Shown one piece after another: positions 7,310 through 15,422 of a stretch of 64,000 nt of DNA. The notes beneath the pieces are model-generated. The model saw only the letters and a list, made by a program, of their open reading frames with translations, searched no databases and was not told the DNA's origin. Position 1 is the first letter of the stretch. The number at the start of each line of letters is the position of its first letter. Position numbers and translations under genes: made by a program. Origin of the DNA: UBA8231 sp036011085 (lineage in GTDB: Bacteria; Latescibacterota; UBA2968; UBA8231); the NCBI GenBank assembly GCA_036011085.1, contig DASCMS010000124.1, positions 62,001 through 126,000 on the forward strand, written 5' to 3'.

Positions 7310-8698
7310 TCAGCTGGCCTTCTTGATCCGCGCGGCGTAGAGGTCGGACAGGTGCTCCTTGACCTGCTCCTCGAGCTCCTCGTCGGTGATGGCACTCATG
7401 CGGCTGTGGACCTCGTACTGGTCCATCACCCAGCGTGCCACCTTGTGTACCTTGATCTTCGACAGCTTCTGATCTCCCTCGAGACCGAGGAAGTTGTTCA
7501 CCCACAGGGCGACGCCATCGACACCCGACTTGTCGGTGATGGACACCCTTGGCGGCCGCCCGAACAACTCGGTGGTGTCGAAGATGTTGTAGATCCGTTC
7601 GTCGGCACGCAGACCACCGGCATGGATACCCGCCCGTGTGGTGTTGAAGTCGCGACCGACGAATGGATAGTTGTGGGCGATGTCGACACCGATGGACGCC
7701 ATATAGTCGGCCAACTCCTGGATCATCCGGGTGTCGATGCCACACAGATCACCATGGAGGGCGATATACTCGATCAGCGCACCCTCCAGAGGCGGATTGC
7801 CGGTGCGCTCGCCGAAGCCGAAGAGTGTCGTGTTCACCGCGTTGCAGCCGTACAGCCACGCCGATGCACCGTTGATGTGAACCTTGTGGAAGTCGTTGTG
7901 GCCGTGCCACTCCAGGCAGTCTGACGGTATGCCGATGTCGTGTGTCATGCGGTGGATCATCTTCGGAATCGACCGCGGCAACTTGACCCCGGGAGTGGAC
8001 ACGCCGAAACCCATGGTGTCACACAGGCGGATCTTGACATGCATGTCCGCCGGCACCTGCTCAGAACGACGCTTCAGCTCCGACACGTAGGGCATGACGA
8101 AGCCGTCGAAGTCGGCCCTTGTCACATCCTCCAGATGCACACGAGGCCGGATGCCCGCCTCCCAGGCCGCGTCGATGACCTCGATGTAGTCGTCGAAGGC
8201 CTTGCGACGATCCTTCTTCAGCTTGTAGAAGATGTGGTAGTCCGAGGAAGGTGTCAGCATCCCCGTCTCCTTCACCTCCGCTTCCTTCACGAGACGGAAA
8301 TCTCCCTTGTCCGCACGGATCCAGGAGGTCACCTCCGGAAACTTGTGCCCCAGGGCACGGCAGTCGTCCAGGGCCTTGCGATCGTTGGCCGTATACAGGA
8401 AGAACTCGGTCTGCCGGATGACCCCGTTGGGCCCCCCCAGCTTCGCCATCATGTCGAACAGCTTGACCTGCTGCTCCACGGTATACGGAGGTCGCGCCTG
8501 CTGTCCGTCACGGAAGGTCGTGTCGGTGACCACCAGATCCCGCTGCAGCGCCTCCGCCGGATCGAAGCAGACCTGCTTGCCATCGATCTGTTCGACCAGC
8601 GGCCCGTCGAACTGAATCCTCGGTGGCCGCGAATAGTCAAACATCTCATCGAGCAGGTTGGGCTCAGCCGTCTCCTGCAATTCAAACTTCGTCGTCAT
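7310..8698 (-). CDS. HMGL-family acyl transferase, Re-citrate-synthase/isopropylmalate-synthase-like
   Basis: A 462-residue DRE-TIM metallolyase. The signature TDTTFRDGQQARPPY (R63, D64) gives the catalytic Arg-Asp pair. RLCDTMGFG and EWHGHNDFHKV supply the metal-binding HxH region, and FGERTGNPPLEGA is the conserved loop. The run of motifs GGPNGVIRQTEFFLY, YHIFYKLKKDRRKA and FNTTRAGIHAGG closely recalls the clostridial Re-citrate synthase subgroup rather than LeuA, and there is no LeuA regulatory domain. The likely reaction is condensation of acetyl-CoA or an acyl donor with a 2-oxo acid. An acyl carrier protein gene ends 12 bp upstream, which is odd for a CoA-using citrate synthase. A standard Si-type citrate synthase is also present at 29956. 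Confidence 0.8.
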   Translation of the reverse strand: MTTKFELQETAEPNLLDEMFDYSRPPRIQFDGPLVEQIDGKQVCFDPAEALQRDLVVTDTTFRDGQQARPPYTVEQQVKLFDMMAKLGGPNGVIRQTEFFLYTANDRKALDDCRALGHKFPEVTSWIRADKGDFRLVKEAEVKETGMLTPSSDYHIFYKLKKDRRKAFDDYIEVIDAAWEAGIRPRVHLEDVTRADFDGFVMPYVSELKRRSEQVPADMHVKIRLCDTMGFGVSTPGVKLPRSIPKMIHRMTHDIGIPSDCLEWHGHNDFHKVHINGASAWLYGCNAVNTTLFGFGERTGNPPLEGALIEYIALHGDLCGIDTRMIQELADYMASIGVDIAHNYPFVGRDFNTTRAGIHAGGLRADERIYNIFDTTELFGRPPRVSITDKSGVDGVALWVNNFLGLEGDQKLSKIKVHKVARWVMDQYEVHSRMSAITDEELEEQVKEHLSDLYAARIKKAS

Positions 8699-8710
8699 CT
8701 TCTCTACTCC

Positions 8711-8953
8711 TCAGTCCAGATGCTTCCCAATGAAATCGATCGCCCCACCCACATCCTGCACACCGAGGGCTTCATCCTCATCCATCTCGATGTCGAACTC
8801 CTCTTCGAACCCCGCCATCAACTCCACCGATTGCACGGATTCAGCGCCAAGGTCGGCGGAAAACGAGTGGCTCTCCTCGATCTGACCGGTGTCGATCTTG
8901 AGAACGTTGGCTATCACCTTGTAGACGCGTGCCTTGACGTCGTCCCTGTCCAT
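8711..8953 (-). CDS. acyl carrier protein
   Basis: An 80-residue ACP starting MDRDDVKARVYKVIANVL. Ser39 in LGAESVQSVELM is the phosphopantetheine site (usual form GADSLDxVEL), followed by the acidic helix FEEEFDIEMDEDEA. It ends 12 bp before the HMGL-like gene and begins 13 bp after nagB, so the three are almost certainly one transcript. The usual fab genes are absent here, so it is probably a dedicated carrier for the neighbouring condensing enzyme or an amino-sugar acylation step. That role is inferred from context only. Confidence 0.9.
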   Translation of the reverse strand: MDRDDVKARVYKVIANVLKIDTGQIEESHSFSADLGAESVQSVELMAGFEEEFDIEMDEDEALGVQDVGGAIDFIGKHLD

Positions 8954-8966
8954 CCTGTCTCCCTCT

Positions 8967-9719
8967 CTACTTCGATGTGAGCTTCGACGCCGCACCAGCG
9001 TCGATGATGAAAGTGCAGTCGGCGTGATCCTGCAGCAGGCTCGCCGGGCAGTCGACCGAAAACGGCCCTTCCACGGCAGCGGCGATGGCATCAGCCTTCT
9101 TCTCTCCGGTAGCCAGCAGAATCAGGGAGCTGGACTCACGGATGGTCCCGATGCCGGCCGACAGGGCGCAACGCGGCACCTCGGAGGCATCACTGAAGAA
9201 ACGGCCATCACTGTTGGATTCGATCGTCTCCTGGGTCAGACTGACGAGCCTCGTGCGGGAATCGACCGGACTGCCGGGCTCATTGAAGGCGATGTGCCCG
9301 TTGCCCCCGATGCCGAGAAGCCACAGATCGATGCCACCCACGGCGAGAATGCGATCCTCGAACGAGCGGCATTCAAGCTCGGGAAAACGCGCCTTGCCGT
9401 TGAGCACGTGCGTGTTCCAGGGGTTGATGTCGATATGCTGGAACAGCCGGTCGTTCATGAAATGGCGATAGCTCTGGTCGTGATCTCCGCCCAGGCCCCA
9501 ATACTCATCGAGGTTGAAGGAGGTGACATCGGCAAAACTCAGTCCGGAGTCTCTGTGGAGACGGGCCATCTCGGCGTACGAGGCTTCCGGAGTGGATCCA
9601 GTGGCCAGGCCGATCACGGCATCCGGTTGGGCGCGGACGAGCTCGGCGAAGGCGGCAGCCGCCTGGATGGCGACGTCGGCGGCGTTGTCACAGATCTGCA
9701 GCTTGATGTTTCCTGCCAT
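8967..9719 (-). CDS. nagB: glucosamine-6-phosphate deaminase
   Basis: A 250-residue NagB that converts glucosamine-6-phosphate to fructose-6-phosphate and ammonia in the cytoplasm. Visible motifs are the phosphate loop GLATGSTPEASY, FNLDEYW with Asp71 as general base, and LLGIGGNGHIAFNEPGS with His142 and Glu147 of the catalytic triad. Asn at the middle of GNGH is the form also seen in Bacillus-type enzymes. ATG 9719 (MAGNIKLQIC) is preferred; a longer frame from 9773 adds non-homologous residues. It is the first gene of the nagB-acp-HMGL operon and divergent from the DUF4954 gene. The 212-bp gap holds the promoters; TTGCGG and TACATT at 9786-9815 on the minus strand are a weak candidate. Confidence 0.92.
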   Translation of the reverse strand: MAGNIKLQICDNAADVAIQAAAAFAELVRAQPDAVIGLATGSTPEASYAEMARLHRDSGLSFADVTSFNLDEYWGLGGDHDQSYRHFMNDRLFQHIDINPWNTHVLNGKARFPELECRSFEDRILAVGGIDLWLLGIGGNGHIAFNEPGSPVDSRTRLVSLTQETIESNSDGRFFSDASEVPRCALSAGIGTIRESSSLILLATGEKKADAIAAAVEGPFSVDCPASLLQDHADCTFIIDAGAASKLTSK

Positions 9720-9931
9720 GGGGTTGTGTGGCTGCCTCTTGATGGGGAGAGGGAGGAATGAGATCCGGCGCAAGACGCAGAAGATAATGTATCCCAGTAA
9801 AGAGTGAAAACCGCAAGCAGCTGCACGTGCCGGTTTGTTTGCGGCGCGTCTGACACCCGTCTACATTTTCGCCTTTCTACCAACAAATCCCTGCGTTTAT
9901 TGACACATAGCGCACTTCACGGAGCCCGTAG

Positions 9932-11875
9932 ATGAGCCAGCACCACCCCCTGTCGCCGGCCCAGATCCAGATCCTGGAGGGCAATGGCTGCCGCGCCGAA
10001 GACTGGTCCCTCGTGATCGTGGCCGACGGCTTCGATCCGGCCCGGGTCCACCGCGTCCACTTTGTCGGCCAGGTGCGTCTCGGCTCGCTGTCCGGCCACG
10101 TGGAAGTCGAGGGTGGTCTGAAGCTGCCAGCCGGACTCGCCGATGCAACGATCGTCGACTGCGATCTCGGGGATGACCTGCTCGTGGAACGCGTCGGGGG
10201 ACATCTGGCGAACTATGACATCGATGCGGGCGTGGTGATCACGGATGTGGGCACCGTCGTCACGCGCCCGGGGGCTACCTTCGGACATGGTGTCTGCGCC
10301 GAGGCAGTGAACGAGGGTGGGGGGCGGGAGGTGACACTGTTCGCCGAGCTTTCCAGCCAGTTCGCCTATCTGCAGGCCATGCACCGCCATGACGCCGAAC
10401 TGAGCTCACGCCTCGAGGCCATGGTCGCCGCCAGGACCGCTGCCGCCACAGCCGATCGCGGCCATATCGGTGCTGGTGCCCGGGTGGCACACGTTGACCA
10501 GGTGATCGATGTCTGCATCGGCCCTCAGGCGCGTGTCGTCGGCGCCGCGCGGCTGTGCAACGGCACCATCCTGTCCGAAGACGCCGCGCCAGCCACGGTT
10601 GGTTCGGGAGTGGTCGCGCAAGACTTCATCTTTGCCGAGGGAGCCAGCGTCGAAGATGGCGCCGTCATGCACACCGGGTTTGTCGGCCAGGGGGCCCATC
10701 TTGGCAAACAGTTCTCCGCCGAGAACTCACTGTTCTTTGCCAATTCCGAAGCCTTCCACGGTGAGGCCTGCGCTGTCTTTGCCGGCCCCTACACGGTGAC
10801 GCATCACAAGAGCACCCTGCTGATCGCCGGCATCTACTCCTTCTACAATGCCGGCTCGGGTACGAATCAGTCGAATCACATGTACAAGCTCGGTCCCGTG
10901 CACCAGGGCATCATCCAGCGCGGCACCAAGAACGGCTCCTTCTCCTACATGCGCTGGCCCTCGGTGGTCGGCCCCTTCTGCGTCATCATCGGCAAACACC
11001 TGAACAACTTCGACCTCAGTGACCTGCCGTTCTCGTACGTCACCGAGGAGGGTGGCGAGTCCTTGTGCACGCCGGCGATGAACATGTTCACCGTGGGCCT
11101 GGCCCGCGACGGCGACAAGTGGCCCACCCGCGACCGGCGCACGGCGACTGTACGGCGCGACCAGATCCACTTCGACATCTACAACCCCTATACCGTGGGC
11201 AAGATGATTCGCGGTGAGACAGCGCTGAATGCGCTCTACGAGGAAACCCCCAGAGACGTAGACCAGATCCGCTACAAGGGGGTCATCATCAAACGCCTGT
11301 TGCTGCGCCGCAGCGCCCGCAACTACACGGGGGGCATCGAGGCCTACCTGCGGGGCAAGATCCTGGCTCGCGCCGCCGCGGCCAGAGCTGCCGGTGATGC
11401 TGACGTTCTGGGCCAGGCACTGGGCGCCGGCGACGGGCTCTACAGCGAGGATTGGACCGACGTAGGAGGACTGCTGATGGGACGCACAAGACTGCAGAAC
11501 ATCCAGGCGGACATCGTCTCCGGTGCCTTGCCATCGACGGCGGCCGTGGAGGAAGCTTTCGCTGGAGCTGCCCTCGCCTACGAGGCCGACGAGTGGGCTT
11601 GGCTCCACGCCGTCTGGCAGGCGCGGCACGAACAAGCGATCGGGGAACTCAACCTGCAGGAGCTGGACGAACTCGACGCCGCCCACCGCAAGTGGGAGGC
11701 CACCTTCGTCAAGAAGCTGCTCGCCGACGCCGAGAAGGAGTACGACCCCGTCGCCCGTTACGGGTATGGTGTCGACGGCGACGTCGAGACACAGGCGCGG
11801 GATTTCGAGGCGGTACGCGGCACCTTTGCCGGCAATTCCTTCGTGCGCCAGATGCAGGATCGTCTCGCCCAATGA
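9932..11875 (+). CDS. DUF4954 family protein with left-handed beta-helix repeats
   Basis: A 647-residue protein matching the DUF4954 family common in Bacteroidetes. The middle (about residues 160-370) shows hexapeptide-style repeats (IGAGARV, IGPQARVVGAARL, VGSGVVAQDFIF, ASVEDGAVMHTGFVGQGA) typical of acyltransferase-like beta helices, then HHKSTLLIAGIYSFYNAGSG and NQSNHMYKLGPVHQG. The C-terminal 200 residues are helical and charged. The function is unknown; the resemblance to UDP-GlcNAc or nucleotide-sugar acyltransferases and its position divergent from nagB suggest amino-sugar or cell-surface metabolism. GGAG lies 10 nt before ATG. The stop overlaps the next gene by 4 bp. Confidence 0.85.
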   Translation: MSQHHPLSPAQIQILEGNGCRAEDWSLVIVADGFDPARVHRVHFVGQVRLGSLSGHVEVEGGLKLPAGLADATIVDCDLGDDLLVERVGGHLANYDIDAGVVITDVGTVVTRPGATFGHGVCAEAVNEGGGREVTLFAELSSQFAYLQAMHRHDAELSSRLEAMVAARTAAATADRGHIGAGARVAHVDQVIDVCIGPQARVVGAARLCNGTILSEDAAPATVGSGVVAQDFIFAEGASVEDGAVMHTGFVGQGAHLGKQFSAENSLFFANSEAFHGEACAVFAGPYTVTHHKSTLLIAGIYSFYNAGSGTNQSNHMYKLGPVHQGIIQRGTKNGSFSYMRWPSVVGPFCVIIGKHLNNFDLSDLPFSYVTEEGGESLCTPAMNMFTVGLARDGDKWPTRDRRTATVRRDQIHFDIYNPYTVGKMIRGETALNALYEETPRDVDQIRYKGVIIKRLLLRRSARNYTGGIEAYLRGKILARAAAARAAGDADVLGQALGAGDGLYSEDWTDVGGLLMGRTRLQNIQADIVSGALPSTAAVEEAFAGAALAYEADEWAWLHAVWQARHEQAIGELNLQELDELDAAHRKWEATFVKKLLADAEKEYDPVARYGYGVDGDVETQARDFEAVRGTFAGNSFVRQMQDRLAQ

Positions 11876-12678
11876 CTGAAAGCCCGCCCTCCTCTGAAGG
11901 TGTCCACGTCCTCGTCGCCGAGGACAGCCCGGTGCAGGCCCAGGCCTTGCGTATCAGTCTGGAAGCCAAGGGGTTCCGCGTCGATCTTGCCGTCCATGGC
12001 GCCGAGGCCCTCGAGATGGCCCGCGCCGAGCCGCCGGCAGTGGTCATCTCCGACGTTGAAATGCCGGAGATGGACGGCTTCCAGGCGACATCGGCGATCC
12101 GGACCCGGGAGTCCGAGACGGGGGAGCATATCCCCATCGTTGCCATGACGGCTCACGCTATGAAAGGTGATCGTGAGCGTTGCCTGGAGGCAGGCATGGA
12201 CGAATACATTCCCAAGCCGATCCGGGCACGGCAGGTGTATGAGATGATCGACCTGATCACGGCGGGCAAGATGCCGGACGTGCCGGCGCCAGCGCCCGTC
12301 GAAGTCGAGGAGCCAGCGCCAGTGAATGTTGCCGACGACAGTCCACCGTTGATCTGGGAGGATGCCCTCGAAGGCGTGGGCGGCAAGGAAGAAACCCTGC
12401 GCGAACTGGCGGCGCTGTTGTTGGAAGAGATCCCACGCCTGCTGGAGGAGATGCGCCAGTCCATGGCAGATGGCAATGCCGAAGAACTGCGGCGCGCAGC
12501 CCACACCCTGAAAGGCTCCGCGCGCCTCTTCGCGGCCCATCCCACCGCCGACGCCGCCCAGAACCTGGAGACCATCGGCCGTGAAGAACACCTTGCCGAT
12601 GCCGACGACGCCCTCTCCCGACTGCAGACCGAAGTCGACCTGCTCGTCGATCACATCCGCAACGTCATTCTGGCCTAG
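11872..12678 (+). CDS. response regulator receiver protein with C-terminal Hpt domain
   Basis: A 268-residue two-component protein. The receiver domain (residues 10-130) has the AED acidic pocket, phosphoacceptor Asp61 in ISDVEMPEMDG and the EYIPKPI lysine. A Pro/Glu-rich linker (about 138-155) leads to an Hpt domain with His211 in RRAAHTLKGSARLF. There is no DNA-binding or output domain, so it is a phosphorelay intermediate. Start and stop overlap DUF4954 as ATGA, implying translational coupling. The nearest sensor kinase is the propeller kinase at 15419-18448 on the other strand; partnership is a guess. Confidence 0.9.
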   Translation: MTESPPSSEGVHVLVAEDSPVQAQALRISLEAKGFRVDLAVHGAEALEMARAEPPAVVISDVEMPEMDGFQATSAIRTRESETGEHIPIVAMTAHAMKGDRERCLEAGMDEYIPKPIRARQVYEMIDLITAGKMPDVPAPAPVEVEEPAPVNVADDSPPLIWEDALEGVGGKEETLRELAALLLEEIPRLLEEMRQSMADGNAEELRRAAHTLKGSARLFAAHPTADAAQNLETIGREEHLADADDALSRLQTEVDLLVDHIRNVILA

Positions 12679-12700
12679 CGATCGCCCGCAGGTCACCGAC

Positions 12701-12770
12701 CGCAGATTCGCGCAGCGAATCGGCCTATCGGCACTGGATCTCCGTTCTATCTGAGTCCCCGTAAAGTGCC
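12701..12770. repeat. 70-bp direct repeat, copy 1
   Basis: This 70-bp unit recurs at 12788-12857 with 2 mismatches, an 87-bp period. It begins with the palindrome GATTCGC-gca-GCGAATC and carries a second weak inverted pair GGCACT ... AGTGCC that closes a 40-nt loop. It is non-coding, just after the receiver-Hpt stop, in a gap between convergent genes. It may be a dispersed REP-like element or a bidirectional 3'-end signal. Confidence 0.8.
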
Positions 12771-12787
12771 CGCCCTAACCGACCTGC

Positions 12788-12857
12788 CGCAGATTCGCGC
12801 AGCGAATCGGCCTGTCGGCACTGGATCTCCGTTCTATCTAAGTCCCCGTAAAGTGCC
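12788..12857. repeat. 70-bp direct repeat, copy 2
   Basis: Second copy of the unit at 12701-12770. Its last 24 bp encode the C-terminal residues (SVGTLRGLR region) and stop codon of the isomerase gene on the minus strand, so insertion or duplication of the element has set that gene's 3' end. Confidence 0.8.
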
Positions 12858-13832
12858 GACAGAGGTCGCCCAGCCGATCCACATCTCCTCGCCGTCCATC
12901 GTGAATCCGGGTGTGTGATCCGGGTCGATCCCACCGTCGTAGCCACAGTCGCGCAGCACCTGCAACACCGCGGCGATGTCGGCATCCCCGTCATCGATGA
13001 AGGTCTCCGTATAGTGCAGACGCGGCTCGTGGACGCGCACGTTGCGGATGTGGGCGATGCCGATGCGATCACGGCTGGCGAACCACCGGGCCACGTCCGC
13101 CGAATTTTCGCCCCATTCGGTGGCCACGCCACTGTCGAAGTAGACGCAGTTGGCCGCATCGTCCACCGATTCGACAAGTCGCTGCATCGCCCCGAAGTCA
13201 CATAACGGCTGGGCGACCCCACGAAACTGCTCGACGGGGGGATCATTCGGATGCATGGCAAAACGCACCCCCGCGGCAGCCGCCACGGGTACCGTCTGCT
13301 CCAGGAACCAGGCAAGACGTTGCCACATGTCAGAAGCGGAATGGCTGCCCACATCTCTCAGCGGCGGCAGATCCTGCACTCGTGAAGCATCGAAGTTTCG
13401 CTGTTGCGCGCCGCCACGGCCGTCATGGTGGCTGTCGTAGCCTTCGGAGGCGCGCAGCGCGGTGAAGTTGAGCGTGATGACGCCGATGCCCACATCTCCG
13501 ATCACCCGCACTGCCTCGGCAAACGTTGCGATGTCCGCGTCGCGCCCCGAGCCGCACATGATGATGTCCCGCGACAGTCCCACGCCGGTGGCGATCGGCT
13601 CCAGACCGAACTCCCGGGCCCGGGCGCAGACTCGTCGTAGCTCCGAAGCCTGCGGTGGTGCTGCCTGCCCATCGCTCGGCCCGCGCCCAACAGGCGGCAC
13701 CATGGGCTTCGGCGAGCGGGCCACGTATTCGGTGTTCAGGCGGTGAGGTACTGTCAACGCTTCCACGCCCATGGCAACGTAGGCCCCCAGCCTGCGGTCT
13801 GACAGATCGTTGGCGGGCAGTGCGATCTTCAC
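12834..13832 (-). CDS. mannonate-dehydratase-like TIM-barrel protein
   Basis: A 332-residue protein of the UxuA/xylose-isomerase-like barrel superfamily. Landmarks are FAMHPNDPPVEQFRG, IAHIRNVRVHEPRLHYTETFIDDGDADI and IDPDHTPGF, equivalent to the UxuA metal-binding His/Asp/Cys region that dehydrates mannonate to 2-keto-3-deoxygluconate. Sequence divergence leaves the exact sugar acid open. The start is GTG 13832, overlapping the TGA of the upstream kinase gene as GTGA. It is the last gene of the seven-gene operon beginning at 21474. Its last codons lie in a 70-bp direct repeat, so the C-terminus may be non-native. A paralogue is the first gene of the same operon. Confidence 0.78.
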   Translation of the reverse strand: MKIALPANDLSDRRLGAYVAMGVEALTVPHRLNTEYVARSPKPMVPPVGRGPSDGQAAPPQASELRRVCARAREFGLEPIATGVGLSRDIIMCGSGRDADIATFAEAVRVIGDVGIGVITLNFTALRASEGYDSHHDGRGGAQQRNFDASRVQDLPPLRDVGSHSASDMWQRLAWFLEQTVPVAAAAGVRFAMHPNDPPVEQFRGVAQPLCDFGAMQRLVESVDDAANCVYFDSGVATEWGENSADVARWFASRDRIGIAHIRNVRVHEPRLHYTETFIDDGDADIAAVLQVLRDCGYDGGIDPDHTPGFTMDGEEMWIGWATSVGTLRGLR

Positions 13833-14350
13833 GTCAGATTCGCCTGCGGCGAGCTGGTCCAGCGCGCCACGTCAGAGGGGGTCTGCAGGATATGGATTGC
13901 CGGCGACGGAGCCAGTTCCGTCAGGCGCTGGCGGATCTCCGGACTCCGACGATGTCGGAACGTCAGGATCCACCAGAGAAAAACCGGCGGCGGCAGCTTC
14001 TCGGGACAGTCCGGCGCCAGGTCGAATCGGGTCCTGCCGAAGTCTCGCACACATCGACGCAACACGCGCCAGCAGCAGCGCAACGGGTGGAGGTCGAGAA
14101 ATATCACAGTGTCGGCCCGCTCGAGACGGATCTGCATCGTGCCGCCATGGTTGCCGTCTATGATCCAGTGGTCTCAGTCGCAGATCTCCTGGAGGAGCTG
14201 TTGCTGTTCTTCTCTGGGCACGCGTACCCATCCAGGCCGCCAGAACACACGATCCAGGTGGACGACCTCGATCCCGAGCCGCTCGCCCAGTTGCCGGGCC
14301 AACGTGGATTTTCCCGCCCCGCCAGGGCCGATGATGACGACGCGGTTCAT
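13829..14350 (-). pseudogene. P-loop adenylate/shikimate-kinase-like protein interrupted by a stop codon
   Basis: The frame from ATG 14350 to TGA 13829 spans 174 codons and reads as one small P-loop kinase with an in-frame TGA at 14174-14176. Before it come Walker A IIGPGGAGKST and VVHLDRVFWRPGW; after it WIIDGNHGGTMQIRLERADT and IFLDLHPLRCCWRVLRRC continue the family pattern. Homologues usually have a variable Arg-like residue at the stop, so CGA-to-TGA is the simplest cause. The position is not a conserved cysteine and I see no SECIS-like hairpin. It may be a real nonsense mutation or an assembly error. It overlaps the isomerase start by 4 bp and follows the lactonase gene by 10 bp. Confidence 0.65.
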
Positions 14351-14360
14351 CTGCTCCGGC

Positions 14361-15422
14361 CTATGGCAGTGCCGGCAGTTGGTACCCTTCCTGCTGCGTC
14401 TCGATCTTCGCCAGCACACCGACGCCTCCCGATGCCGTGTTGCCATACGTGACATACAGCGTCTTCGACGTGGCGCCACGGCCGAAACCGACATTCGTCG
14501 GCAGTTCCGGCGTCGGGATGTAGGCCCGTTCTTCGCCCTCCGGCGTATAGACGTAGATGCCCGGGCGAGTCGCATCCCGCACGGCGACGTAGAGATTGCC
14601 CTCAGCATCACACACGAGTCCGTCGGGGCCGTCGTTGGGGGTATAGTCGGCCAGCACCTGGCGAAACGTGGCCGAGCCGTCCTCTGCCAGGTCATAGGCC
14701 AGCAGAGCCATGCGGCCCTTCTGTGGCGGCGCGGCACCCTCCGGTAGCCTGTCGAAGGCATGACTGCCGTTGTCGTTGCTGACCACGTAGAGCGTCGTCT
14801 GGTCAGGGGACACAGCAACTCCGTTCGGCTTGCCGGCGTCGGTGATGATCCGCGTCAGAGCGCCGTCCGGGTCGATGCGGTACACGCCGAACACCTCCTG
14901 CTCCATCGATTCAGGGCCGAGGTACTTCGGGTCGGAGAAGTAGATCCGTCCCTTTTCGTCCAGCGACAGATCGTTGGGGGCGTTCAGGCGGTTGCCGTTG
15001 TAGTGGCTGGCCAGGATCACAGCCTTGCCTGTGGTCATATCGGTTCGTGTTACTCGACGACCACCGTGGTCGGCCCCTTCGCAAGCCAGCAACCGCCCCC
15101 TGGCATCGAACTTCAGCCCATTCGACATACCACTCGGCGAACGGAATACACTCGTGTTCCCCGTCTCCGGATCGTAGCGCATGATGTGCCCGGCTTCAGG
15201 CGGTTCGCCGGTGGCGTAGGTGAAGGTGATATCGCTGAAGTAGACGGAGCCATCGGGAGCGACGGCTGCCCCTTCGGTGAAGAAGGCACCCTCGTGCAAC
15301 ACCTCCAACTGTGCGCCCGACGCCAGGATCTCGCTGTCACCGGATGGCATCTGGGCGATGGTGGGAGCCGCACACAGCGCGGTCAGAACGATGAGCACAA
15401 CGGACATCCTTCGCATGATCAT
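14361..15422 (-). CDS. SMP-30/gluconolactonase-like exported protein
   Basis: A 353-residue six-bladed propeller of the SMP-30/gluconolaconase/LRE family with a signal peptide (hydrophobic residues 7-23, AIAQ-type cleavage near PTIAQ). Motifs are EGAAVAPDGSVYFSDI, GLKFDARGRLLACEG, NAPNDLSLDEKGRIYFSD with the metal-ligand Asn/Asp, KPNGVAVSPDQTTLYV and GPDGLVCDAEGNLYVA. It probably hydrolyses a sugar lactone to the acid outside the cytoplasm, feeding the uronate/aldonate enzymes of the operon. Its start overlaps the sensor kinase stop (ATGA), and ATG 15416 is an alternative start. Confidence 0.86.
   Translation of the reverse strand: MIMRRMSVVLIVLTALCAAPTIAQMPSGDSEILASGAQLEVLHEGAFFTEGAAVAPDGSVYFSDITFTYATGEPPEAGHIMRYDPETGNTSVFRSPSGMSNGLKFDARGRLLACEGADHGGRRVTRTDMTTGKAVILASHYNGNRLNAPNDLSLDEKGRIYFSDPKYLGPESMEQEVFGVYRIDPDGALTRIITDAGKPNGVAVSPDQTTLYVVSNDNGSHAFDRLPEGAAPPQKGRMALLAYDLAEDGSATFRQVLADYTPNDGPDGLVCDAEGNLYVAVRDATRPGIYVYTPEGEERAYIPTPELPTNVGFGRGATSKTLYVTYGNTASGGVGVLAKIETQQEGYQLPALP

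Noticed and set aside
9900..9905. TTGACA before the DUF4954 gene
   Set aside because: It is only 27 bp from the start codon and no -10 fits between it and the ribosome site.
14174..14176. TGA in the P-loop kinase as a second selenocysteine codon
   Set aside because: The aligned position is not a conserved cysteine in the family and the following sequence forms no compact hairpin.
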